Of a stretch of 20,051 nt of DNA, positions 5,550 through 15,200 are shown piece by piece (the first letter of the stretch is position 1; every line of letters starts with the position of its first letter). The notes under the pieces were generated by a model. That model saw only the letters and a list, made by a program, of their open reading frames with translations. It ran no database searches and had not been told where the DNA came from. The DNA lies in the IMG/VR virus record IMGVR_UViG_3300044994_000370, positions 1-20,051 of that record; one strand, written 5' to 3'. This stretch comes from a virus. The position numbers and the translations under genes are program-made.

Positions 5550-6634
5550 TTTTTAATGTTTTTTGCTGCTAGTATATCCCTGTCATGAGCAGTCCCACAT
5601 GACGAACATGTCCAAAATCTGTCACTAAGGGTTAATTGTTCATTTTTAACCCCGCAAGTACAGGTTTTGGAACTAGCATCAAATCTATCAATTTGTATGG
5701 CATTTTTGCCATACCAATCAGATTTATATTTAACCATACTGATGAATTTTGACCAACTAGCCGAGCCAATTGATTTGGCCAAACGGCTATTCTTCATCAT
5801 ACCAGAGACGTTCAGATCTTCAAAGCATAAAGTGGTGATTTGGTTCTCTGTCACCAATTTATGCGACAATTTGTGAAGAAAATCGTCTCTATGGTTGGTT
5901 ATTTTTTCATATGTTTTTGCTAAATTAATTCTTGCTTTTTCTCTGTTCTTGGAACCTTTTTGTTTTCTGGATAGTTCTCTATGTCTTTTGGCAAGTTTAT
6001 TTTCTGCTTTTTCTAAGAATTTAGGATTAGGAATTTTTGTACCATCGGATAAAACAATAAAATCTTTAATACCTAAATCAATACCTAAAGTATTGTTTTC
6101 ATTAATTTTTTTCTTTTTAGGTAACTCTACCCCATCTTCAACTAAGATTGAAATATAGTATTTATTAGTTTTTGTTTTAGAGACAGTACAGGTTTTAATT
6201 AAACCGTTAAATTTTCTATCCTTTGCAAACTTGATATACTTTAACTTTGGTATAAATACTTGGTATTCTTCAAAATTTACTTTAACATGTTGTGGAAATT
6301 GACAAGACGCTCTACTTCTTCTTTTTGCCTTAAATTTTGGAAAATCTGAATTTTTTCTAAAAAAGCTAATAAATGCTTTGTCTAGATTTTTCAAAGATGC
6401 TTGCAAACTTTGTGAATAAATACTTTTTAACCACTTAAATTCTTTTTGTTTTTTAAGTCTTGTTAATTTATTTGTTAAATCAAAATAAGACAAATTTGTT
6501 TTATCTTGTCGATATTGTTTGGTTTTTTGTTCTAGTCCCCAATTATAAACAAATCTTGTAGCACCAAAAAACTGTTCTAGCTTTTGGGCTTGTTCTTTAT
6601 TTGGGTATATTCTATACTTATATGATCTAATCAT
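5468..6634 (-). CDS. tnpB: TnpB RNA-guided endonuclease of an IS200/IS605-family element
   Basis: From the ATG at 6632-6634 the protein is 388 residues ('MIRSYKYRIYPNKEQ', the usual N-terminus); a TTG at 6644-6646 would add four. The family cuts DNA next to a short target-adjacent motif, guided by an omega-RNA from the element's right end. Residue numbers here follow the 392-residue form. The split RuvC core is intact: 'LGIDLGIKDF' with D190, 'CFEDLNVSGM' with E276, and 'HDRDILAAKNI' with the third acidic residue at D357. A zinc-finger insertion lies between the last two, with C329, C331, C347 and C350; the first knuckle is CxC instead of the common CxxC. No frameshift or stop is seen. Length fits active TnpB (about 370-420), and the intact catalytic residues argue against a nuclease-dead TldR-type regulator. 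The 3' end overlaps the predicted guide RNA. Confidence 0.95.
   Translation of the reverse strand: MIRSYKYRIYPNKEQAQKLEQFFGATRFVYNWGLEQKTKQYRQDKTNLSYFDLTNKLTRLKKQKEFKWLKSIYSQSLQASLKNLDKAFISFFRKNSDFPKFKAKRRSRASCQFPQHVKVNFEEYQVFIPKLKYIKFAKDRKFNGLIKTCTVSKTKTNKYYISILVEDGVELPKKKKINENNTLGIDLGIKDFIVLSDGTKIPNPKFLEKAENKLAKRHRELSRKQKGSKNREKARINLAKTYEKITNHRDDFLHKLSHKLVTENQITTLCFEDLNVSGMMKNSRLAKSIGSASWSKFISMVKYKSDWYGKNAIQIDRFDASSKTCTCGVKNEQLTLSDRFWTCSSCGTAHDRDILAAKNIKKFALMRTLGGEDSLPSINKACGAISVS
5827..5862 (-). repeat. Hairpin inside tnpB that is also kept in the mini-element (4633-4668)
   Basis: This 36-nt segment has 12-nt arms (11 of 12 pair) around the loop CAGAGAACCAAA. Almost the same sequence is the only interior part of tnpB retained by the mini-element, with a compensatory G-C to A-T change in the stem there. 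It encodes 'KLVTENQI' of TnpB. Its role is unknown; it could be a structural RNA or DNA element, or a deletion hotspot. Confidence 0.6.
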
Positions 6635-6695
6635 ACTACTACACAATACTTATTAACACCACTATTATATTATCATTTTATTTTTCAAAATTCAT

Positions 6696-6715
6696 CCCAC
6701 GCCTAAAGGCATGGG
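6696..6715 (-). repeat. Left-end subterminal hairpin of the TnpB element
   Basis: Minus strand CCCATGCC-TTTA-GGCGTGGG pairs over 8 positions with one G-T wobble, 10 nt inside the inferred left end. The mini-element equivalent (4727-4746) has two mismatches in its stem. TnpA enzymes of this family recognise such imperfect end hairpins. Confidence 0.7.
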
Positions 6716-6774
6716 CTTTCTTTTGGTTCTATCGTAAAAATTTATAATTTTTTAACTTCTAAACTAGAAAACCC

Positions 6775-7209
6775 CTAAAAAGATGCCCTATCGCCAACCT
6801 CAAAACCAACCAACCCTCTAAAATCAAAACTTAAACGAGCTACCCCTTTTGCTTGTACCTGAAAACTTTGTTTGGTAATCTTAGCATTTGGAATAAAAAG
6901 GATATCTTCACCTGTACTCCTATCTTGAATTCTGATATTGACATATTCAGATCTTACGATATCCGAGATGATAGGGACAGCATTAAAAGAATGAAGACCT
7001 CCAGATTTTTTTACACGAATCCCAGAAATAGATCCAGCAACCATAGCCCTAGTAGAATGAATTTCTTGTGGGAAAGGGGTATCTATTCCGTAAATTTCTG
7101 TTTCGCCATAATCGATGGTATACGAAACAGACTGAGCTTCGTTATAAACCCGACCGTTAATGCATATCTTTACCAAAGCTCCAGAAAGGGTTACTGAAGG
7201 CTTAGACAT
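6775..7209 (-). CDS. Tail-tube-like small structural protein
   Basis: This encodes 144 residues from an ATG at 7207-7209, preceded by a strong GGAGGAGA ribosome site 5 nt upstream. The sequence is beta-rich: 'YGETEIYGIDTPFPQEIHST', then 'VAGSISGIRVKKSGGL' near residues 57-72, 'VNIRIQDRSTGEDILFIPNA' near 90-109, and a terminal 'ARLSFDFRGLVGF'. Size, beta pattern and position beside the baseplate genes match proteins of the tail-tube or tube-cap fold in large contractile phages. It could instead be a hub or adaptor with the same fold. Its start overlaps the last codons of the 680-residue gene by 8 nt, indicating translational coupling. It ends about 50 nt from the TnpB element. The structural role is likely; the exact tail position is uncertain. 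Confidence 0.6.
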   Translation of the reverse strand: MSKPSVTLSGALVKICINGRVYNEAQSVSYTIDYGETEIYGIDTPFPQEIHSTRAMVAGSISGIRVKKSGGLHSFNAVPIISDIVRSEYVNIRIQDRSTGEDILFIPNAKITKQSFQVQAKGVARLSFDFRGLVGFEVGDRASF

Positions 7210-9244
7210 CTGAATCTCCTCCCCAAATTACTACCTTCTCATCGTAAACTTCTGACCATTTACCTAATCCCTCTGATCCCGGATACAAAATCGTAATGAC
7301 AACGTTAATTCCTGTAGCAGAAACTTCTTTTATAAGATTTTCTGCGTAGTTTCTTCCAGAAACTACGTCTGTAAGATACGCAGGAAAATCTCTTCCAGAT
7401 TTGTCGATAGAAACAGGACCTATTTGAGAGATAAGTCTAACCTCCGTACCCGACGGATGGGTATTTACGATCCGATAAGAAGGGCTTAAAAGCAAGGTGT
7501 TGTTGCTAGGTCTAGATAAGTAAGGGATAGGTCCTTCTTGTTTATCTGTTCCATAACCGATCATCAAGAAACCTTGATTATCTGGAAAACTGGACGAGTT
7601 GGATACTTGGATAACCCTACCAGAGTCTGGAGAGATAACAGCAGTTGAAGATGTTCCTATGTTAGAAAGAACAAATGATTGAGAAGGATCGTAAGTGTAA
7701 GGTCCTTCCTGATCAGGTAAAAGCTCGTCAGGATTTGGGTTAGAGGTTGTGGTTGAAACAACGTTAGTACCTTGTTGAAAAACGCTTATAGAAAGACCTG
7801 CCACGTTTCCGTTCGTAACATCGTTACAAACTCCAACCGCAGCGTTGCATATCCTAAATGTTGAGCCTGAAGGCTGAGAACAATTAAAATGAACAATATT
7901 ATTAATTGCTGTTGCGGCTTTAACAGCCACATCTGTAGCTGTAGTTGCCGTAGAGATATCGACTCTAATACCAGTCCTTGAAGGAATAGCAGGGTCTACA
8001 AGATTTCCACCCGTAGTATCAAAGTAAACATAATAAAGATGCGTGTTATTTGCAGAGTTTAAAAGAAAATAAGAGCCGTCCGTAATAGACGTAGGAACTG
8101 GAACCGTCACATCTGTTATTTCGTTTTTTCCTGCGTCATAGGTTTCTGTGGTGATAACAGGCTCATGGATGTGAGCAGCTCCTTTTCTATCCCTACGAAC
8201 AACCTTTGTGGTTGCTGGTATAAAAATTTCAAGAAGTCTTGACTCTTCTTGAAAGAGAGCTGCATATCTTGATTTTGTTATGATGGTATTTTTAAAAGGC
8301 TGAAAAAACAAAACCCCATCAACAGTTCCTTGCGCTACGATCTCAGGAACTCCCGAAGGATTTTCGATTTCAAAATAAGCATTGTTTACGGTTCCGCCTT
8401 TTATATTTTGAATGGTAAACGTACCTTTATTTGCAGCACTAAAACCAGAAGCAAAAATATTTACATAATCACCAACTCTAACTTTTCCAATCGAAGGATT
8501 TGCCCCACCTGACCAAGTAAAACGAACAGTACCACCAGAAACAAGCGAAACAGTCCATTGCGTAGAAGCGCCACCAGTTGTAGGGCGTATTTTATCAAAT
8601 AGTAATTTGTTTTGCGCTCTTCCGCCAAGTACAACAACGGAAGATTGAGGTCCTTCAGTGTCAGAAATAAGAACAACATAAGCGCCAGAGCCATCATCTT
8701 TTGAAAAAGCTCTTCCTGTTTTTCCTTGCTCTCTTAAAGATTTTGTTATCGCATCAGCAACTTCTTGGGCTGTTGCGGAGCTGATATTGACAAACTGAGA
8801 AGATTCAAATTTTATATCGACAACTTCTCCACCATCAAACTTAACCTTAAGAAGATCGCCATTACTAAGACTGTATGGCTCTACAGTACTACTTTTTGCT
8901 GTAGCTTGGGTAAGTTCTTCGCCAAACACAATACTTAAAATAGACATTAAAAGTTCGCGAACTTGTTTTTTATTGATTACCGAGATACCGATCTGTCGAA
9001 AGATATCGTCACTTAAACCGACCTCAGGAGGTCTAACCAAATTGTAGTCGGCAAGTCTTTGATCTAGATAACGGTCAACAGCGGTCGCTATGTAAACGTT
9101 ATCGTGAATAGCTTCGATGTTATTGATTAGATTTACAGCAGGATTTGCCAAAGCCCAAAGCATAGCGTCTATGTTCGGACCTCTAATAGCACTGTTAAAT
9201 AGCTTTCTAAGTCTTTCGTACTGTTCCTGTTTAGTAGTAGCCAT
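7202..9244 (-). CDS. Baseplate protein related to the J-like wedge protein (680 aa)
   Basis: ATG at 9242-9244 with GGAAG 6 nt upstream, starting 2 nt after the stop of the giant baseplate gene. The N-terminal ~110 residues are helical ('VDRYLDQRLADYNLVRPPEV' and following), in the style of baseplate wedge N-termini. Residues about 242-302 contain one 'NKGTF' repeat. Residues about 373-496 hold the shared 120-residue module ('THLYYVYFDTTGGNLVDPAI'). Residues about 541-610 hold an 'FPDNQGFLMIGYGTDKQEGP' module that also occurs near the N-terminus of the 2187-residue protein. The C-terminal ~70 residues ('NVVITILYPGSEGLGKWSEV') are unique here. It probably forms part of the wedge with its neighbour. 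This is inferred from shared modules and gene order. Confidence 0.7.
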   Translation of the reverse strand: MATTKQEQYERLRKLFNSAIRGPNIDAMLWALANPAVNLINNIEAIHDNVYIATAVDRYLDQRLADYNLVRPPEVGLSDDIFRQIGISVINKKQVRELLMSILSIVFGEELTQATAKSSTVEPYSLSNGDLLKVKFDGGEVVDIKFESSQFVNISSATAQEVADAITKSLREQGKTGRAFSKDDGSGAYVVLISDTEGPQSSVVVLGGRAQNKLLFDKIRPTTGGASTQWTVSLVSGGTVRFTWSGGANPSIGKVRVGDYVNIFASGFSAANKGTFTIQNIKGGTVNNAYFEIENPSGVPEIVAQGTVDGVLFFQPFKNTIITKSRYAALFQEESRLLEIFIPATTKVVRRDRKGAAHIHEPVITTETYDAGKNEITDVTVPVPTSITDGSYFLLNSANNTHLYYVYFDTTGGNLVDPAIPSRTGIRVDISTATTATDVAVKAATAINNIVHFNCSQPSGSTFRICNAAVGVCNDVTNGNVAGLSISVFQQGTNVVSTTTSNPNPDELLPDQEGPYTYDPSQSFVLSNIGTSSTAVISPDSGRVIQVSNSSSFPDNQGFLMIGYGTDKQEGPIPYLSRPSNNTLLLSPSYRIVNTHPSGTEVRLISQIGPVSIDKSGRDFPAYLTDVVSGRNYAENLIKEVSATGINVVITILYPGSEGLGKWSEVYDEKVVIWGGDSDV

Positions 9245-9246
9245 CT

Positions 9247-12200
9247 TTAACTTCCAATTTGTCTAACAGAAATATCTGCCGTCGGATCGATAATTCTAGC
9301 CTTTTCAGAAGGCGAGATACGGATAGTGTCGTTTGATGCGTTATAAAGAGGAGAACTGATAGCGACAGCTTTAACTCCCGGTATAACGTTAACGGACTCG
9401 ACAATATCACTGATTGCGATAGACTGTCCGATTGGATTACCTTCTATAAGAGCTGTAAGGTTTGTTCTTACTTGCTCTGTAATTTGAGCAAAAGGTATAC
9501 CCGTTTCGATACGAACATCGATCGCAACCTGAACACGTCTAAATAAAGGTTCGCGAATGAAGATTTCAGCCCCTGCGGCAGCTACACCGGGATAAGCTAC
9601 AGGATCTCTTGGATCTCCGTAAACGATACGGTTTGCCTCTCCGATCATTCCTGTATGGTACCGATAGCTGTCTAATCCTTTTCTGATCGTAGTGTTAAAG
9701 TTGAGCTTTGACATAGCAGAAATTTGAACCTGACCTACGTCGTTAATCTTATTGTACTGCTCAGCCGTTGAAAACACCATGATACCACGATCCGTAGAAG
9801 CAGGATCGTTAACTACCATCCTGATTTTTTTGTACCCAACATAAGGTTTTTCTTCCTGAACAAGGATAGCTTCTTGGTTTCCTGATAAAGAAGTAGACTC
9901 TTTATCTGTCATGGTTCCAACAACCAACAAGGTATCTTGATCTATAACACGATCAACAACCCAAGTACCCTTATTAGTAGAACCTAAAAAGTTACTGGTT
10001 ATTATGAAAGAGTCACCCTGAACAGTAGCTTCGTACTCATAGAACAACATCTGAGGACGATGCAGTTCAAGAACATCCGTAATTGAGATGTTAGTCTCAG
10101 CAGAAACAGCAGGGTTTATACACTCTATAAACGTTCTTCTTCCTTGCTGCAAAATTTCAATATCAAATTGTGAAGGCATGTTTCCTTCGGTTGCGTCTGT
10201 AGTTTCGGCAAAGCCAGTTGTGGTGATTGTAACTTTATTGCCAGAAACAACAGCCGTAAACGGGTTTCCGCTCACAGCGTTAAGAGCAGCAGCCGTAGCG
10301 TTTGCAACCTGCAAATTAGTATCTGTACCACTGATAGCAACCTGAATTCCAGTTTTACCGGGTAAGTTGGGATTTCCACCTCCACCGTTTACGTTATACC
10401 ATACGTAGTATTCAGTGGTGTTGCCAGCAGCGTTTATTAACCAATACTTACCAGTAGTAATCAAGCTTCCCGCTACACAGGTTGCTCTTGTAATCTCTGG
10501 AAGTTTAGCCCCAGATCTAGTGACCATGAAAGTACCTTGGTTATTTGAAGCAAAATCAGTACCAAAAGTAATCTCGTCTCCGGGACGAGCAACCCCAAGA
10601 AGTGGCTCTGTTCCAGTTCCGTTCCAGATAAGCTTCATCTTGTTGTTTGTAGCCTGAATGTTAAACTGAGTAGTACCTGTATAGCTGAGAGAAATTAAAT
10701 TTGCAGGTAAGGTTATAGATTCTTCTACCGAATTTGGATTATCGATATAGATCGAGTTCTCAAAACGTCTAATAACTCTAAATTTTCCTCTGTTTAAGAT
10801 GGCAAAAGGAGCTGAAAATACCACGGTATCTCCCTCAGAAACAGAAGATGTACAAGAGAAGCTAGAAGGTGTGAATGTTTTACCAACAAGGTTAGGTCCA
10901 GACACGGCACCTCCACCAGAACCACCAAGGTCGTTGTAAACCAACGAGATGTTAGCGTTAGGAGTTGTAGCCTCGATCGTTACAACACCACCTGAAGAAG
11001 TAGCCGTAACACCGGGAAGTGCACCGATAGCAGAAGCAAGGTTTGCAGCGGTAGCAGCGGCGTTAGGGCCAACAACAAAATCCACACCAGCAATCAAAGA
11101 GTTACCTCCGACGATGAACTGGTCGCCTATAATGTTTGCGTTGTTCAAGATAGAAGCGGTTCCTGTTGAAAACTCATTTACACCTAAAGGATTTAAAACA
11201 CGCAAAGTTTTACCATTTTCAGAAACACCAGTAACAAGGAAAGTGCCGTTGTTTTCAGGCTTACTCATGCCAGATACGGTGATCAGATCGCCTATGGACA
11301 CTTCTGTAAAATTTAGGGTACCAGTTAAGATATAGATATTTACCTCACTGGTATTTGTGATCTTTTCTATGTTTAGGGTTCCGTTTCCAGTCGCGTTAAG
11401 GTTTAAAGTTTTAGAAAAGAAAGGCTGAGTACCTGATCCGTTCCAACTAATGCACGTAAAATCACCCTGTTTTTCAACCTTAAAAGTTCTGTTTCTAGAA
11501 CGGATATGATGTCTTGGTTTTCCAAAGTGTCTATCGGTAAGTGTTCTTCCTGTTAACTCGATCTTTGATTTACCAACAACCTGATAGTCCCCATCGATAG
11601 AAATAGATGCCGTACCCTTAAAAAGGGTAGCTTTAGGCTGTTTAAAATCCGCTGAAAGTTTTACCCACTGATCGCTATGGAACCCAGTAAGACCAGAACG
11701 GTTGACGCTTGTAAGAGTGTATTGGTTTTTTACAAGGGAAGAGTTTCCTAAAACAGGCGTTTCAACCGTATTTGCCGTACCACCAACTACTTGGATAGAT
11801 CCTTCTCCACCTAAAAGGTTAGTAGAGATCTCCATGCGGCTTTCTCTTTTTGAAAGATTTATAGATCCAAGTGTTGTAAATCCAGAAACAGCAAGGACTT
11901 TAGCAAACCTTACAGCCTGATCAATACTTGTAGGAACAAGCCTAACTTCTTCGGATTGGTTAAACGCGTAACCAGTACCTGAAGGATAGTTTAAAGGAGT
12001 TTTAAAGGTAAACTGAGGAGAACCGCCAAGGTTAGTACTCGCAATCCAGTTGATACCATCTAACAGATAATAGGAATCGAAAGCAAAGTCATTTTGTTCA
12101 GCAGTACTTCTATTTATAACACCTGAACCAGAAATACCACCATCGTTTACAAGGGTAGCTGTCAATATATCCGAAAGAGTTGAGGTTGTAACGTAGTTTT

Positions 12201-15200
12201 GTATTTGTGCGGCAGTTGTCGCCGAAGATTGATAAAAACTAAACACGCCCGCAACAAGTGTTGCCTTGTCTTGCTCTGCAACCGCTTCACCGTTTTTTCT
12301 AACGATCGTAAAGCTGTTAGCGGTAGGAGCAAAACCGGGTTGCGTACTAACACGGAAAACTCCAGTGTTTTTTACGTTTAACTCGGAACCTTTAGAAATA
12401 TTTACATACTCACCGCCAGACAGACCTCCTAAACCGGGAGCTGTACCAGTACCTGTCCAAGTATAGGTTACCTGATCAACGCCTGCAACAGGAGTGTTTG
12501 CGGTTATCGTGACGTCCCACTCTGTAGTTCCGTCTATGTTAGTAGGGATAGCGGCACCAGATTTAAGTGAGATCTTAACCTTGATGTTATCGTCAACGGT
12601 AACTGTATGTAAGATAGGGCTGTTAGGTACGGTAGGATAGGTATATCCCACACTAATTCTTTCGCCTGATCTTCCCCATTTTTTAGCACGATAAAGAATC
12701 GCATCTTGAGACGCAGGAGGGTCTATAACCCTTTTGGCCTGCATCAAAACCTTAAAATTATCAAACTTAAAAGATGATGTAAAAAATTGAGTAAAAGGAG
12801 TTGTAGGACCTGCATCGAAGTCGTACGCGTTAAAGCTGTTAGGGTTAACAGCTAAGGTTGTATTTGTTTTTGCTTTTCTAAAAAACGGTATAGAAAAAGT
12901 TTTATCTGATGCGTTACCATCAAGAACAACTACGGCCTCATCTTCGTGACCAAAATCAAGTGGTTGAGCAAAGTAGAAACGATCGTTAAGTCTTAACCTC
13001 TTTATAAGGGGGTCTTGATGAAGGGTTAGTGTTGTACCAGAATAGTTGTCGAGTTCTGTGGTTTCAGAGGTGCTCAAAGCATCCAATATAGACCCGTATG
13101 GGTGTAGATACCCGATAATCAAATTGGGGTCTAAACCTATAGTAGAAGGGTTAACAGAACTTGTAACGGTAGAGATGTAGTTAGAAGGAGGAACAGCAGA
13201 AGCCTCAGAAGCAAAAGCAGCATGAGCAAAGAGAGGGAAAGCTCCTTCTTTGTAACCGCTTTCGTAAAAAGCTAAAAGGGATTCTTTGCTTTTGTCAGAA
13301 TCTCCAGCAGTAAAGTTTAAAAGTTTTCCAGAGACGTCAAAGGTGACAACCAAAACAGCACCACCGTCGGCTACTTTCGTTTTAGACTTACAAACCAATA
13401 TCTCATCATCGATAGTGGTAAACTCAGCAGCCTTAACCTGAAGATTGAGCTCATCAGCAATTTCGGTAACGAACTTGGTTCCTGAATTTACTTTAAGTTT
13501 TTGAGGAACCTTATTAGTTCTAACTACAACAAAACCTTCTTGGTAAACAATTCCAGACTCAGCAACAGCGGCAGCATATTCGGTAGCGGTTACCTTGATA
13601 TCTAAGGTGTTTGCTGTGACCGCGTTAACTCTACCTTCAAGTCTGTTTGCAGCAGAAAGCTGAGGAGACCAAACAATAACATAATCTCCAACTTGAACCG
13701 ATGAAAACGCAGTAGCTACGGACGAAGAATATCTAACTATGTTTGCGGTGGGCTTTTGAACCTGAATCAAAGAAGTTGCAGCCACACCTGTATTAACGAT
13801 AGAAGCGTCCTTATCATCAAACAAAAACCAAATGTACGCGGTAGATGAGAATGTGGTTGTGCCGCCAAGAACTCTTGCAGCTTCAACTCTCGCTTCTGTA
13901 TCCCTACTACCAGCAGTAAGCTCATCGCCTTGAGCAAGAGGTTTTTTTAGTTTGATCTGAGCGGTATTTCTAGAAAATTCAAAATCAGAAGTCTTTCCAG
14001 AGGCCGAAAGCCCAATGGCAGACGAAAACATGTTTTTAGTTACAAGAGTAGAGCTTTGGGAAATTTCTACCTTAGCTCTATCTGAAGCTCCGAGGTTTGA
14101 AGTGAGATAGATTTGCTCACCCACGATCGAAGCTGTAACTCCAGTAAGTTTTTTATTGAAAACGTTTACCCAGCTTTCAAGAGAGTTTGTAGAGGAAACG
14201 GTATTGTGAGAACCTTCAGCGACAAAATCAGCGTCAGTTATAGTGTACGTAACGCTTGCAGTTCCGTCAACAGACAAAATTAAAGTATCGCCTGTAGCGA
14301 TAGTATTAGACCAATCTGCTTGTTTGCGGGATTTTACCGTAGCGGTATTTCCATCTTTTGAAAGAGGTGTTTTATTCTTAAACAAACGAAGAGTCTCAAC
14401 CTTATTTGAAGGAAAACCCATCAAAACAGATGCGTCTCTTCCCGTTGATACGCCAACAACCTGAATATCTTCGTTGTCGTTTGCTCGAGCTTGTAAAAGA
14501 ACTTTGGTTCCGCCTTCAGAAGTAGTAGCCTCAAAAAGCAGATTGCTATTAGCATTGATAGAAGCTACAATTTCATAAGCCGTAGCACCACCCGGACTGA
14601 TAAAATCATCATCTTGAAATGTGTGCTCCGTAGTAACTCCCCCTATTGAGACAGCAAGGCGATCTGTACCACGAACATCGAAAGGGGCTTTAAAATTTGA
14701 AACTATGAAAGCTTTCGCAACACTTGTTTGTTTTCCGCCTGTTTCTAACTGAAAATTAGTCTCTCCACCAAGAGCAGAATCGACCAGATACTCAACACCA
14801 ACACCTGCTGTTTTTTGCTCGTATCCTGTACCGTCATCGATATAAAGAGTAGTTTCTCCCGAACTTGTAATGATTTCAGAAGATACGATGGTAGCGTTCT
14901 CATCTGATGGAGTAGCGCCGATAACTGAATTTTTAACAGCTAAAGCAGTACCTAGTCCACGAGAAATTCTCGCTCTTTTAATTCTAATACGAAGTTCTTG
15001 ATCGGTTTCGACATCACGACCTGTTTTAAACGGAAAAACGTTCGTAACTCGTGCACCAGAAAAAGGTGGAGAAGCAAATTCCTTAATTGCTCCGATCGGG
15101 ACGTTTCCTTTAGTTCCCGGCTCCTGAGCAGAAACAGAAACGCCGTCCACTTCAGTTTCACCGTCAAGTATTATGGCAGGTTGAGTAACGGTAAAATTAA

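Larger units (their letters stand above)
5422..6725 (-). mobile_element. IS200/IS605-family TnpB-only (IS1341-type) element, about 1.3 kb
   Basis: Ends were set by comparison with the mini-element: CTGACAG at 5422 (right end relative to tnpB) and TTCTTTTG ending at 6725 (left end). Both ends carry a nearly identical subterminal hairpin that pairs fully only on the minus strand, using G-T wobbles. It carries tnpB and no tnpA, as in IS1341-type elements, so transposition would need a TnpA elsewhere. It interrupts a DnaQ-like exonuclease gene. Base composition is clearly more AT-rich than the surrounding tail genes. End positions may be off by a few bases because the flanks share some bases by chance. 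Confidence 0.85.

Noticed and set aside
5468-6634. TnpB as a nuclease-dead TldR-type RNA-guided repressor of the adjacent tail gene
   Set aside because: The RuvC residues D190, E276 and the HDRD motif are all present, so a catalytically active TnpB is the simpler reading.
6644-6646. TTG start for tnpB
   Set aside because: It adds only four residues before the family-typical ATG start (MIRSYKYRIYPN), and no ribosome site favours it.
6736-6752. AAAAATT-TAT-AATTTTT as a terminator after the tail-tube-like gene
   Set aside because: The stem is made only of A-T pairs in an AT-rich gap; this is too weak to support an intrinsic terminator call.
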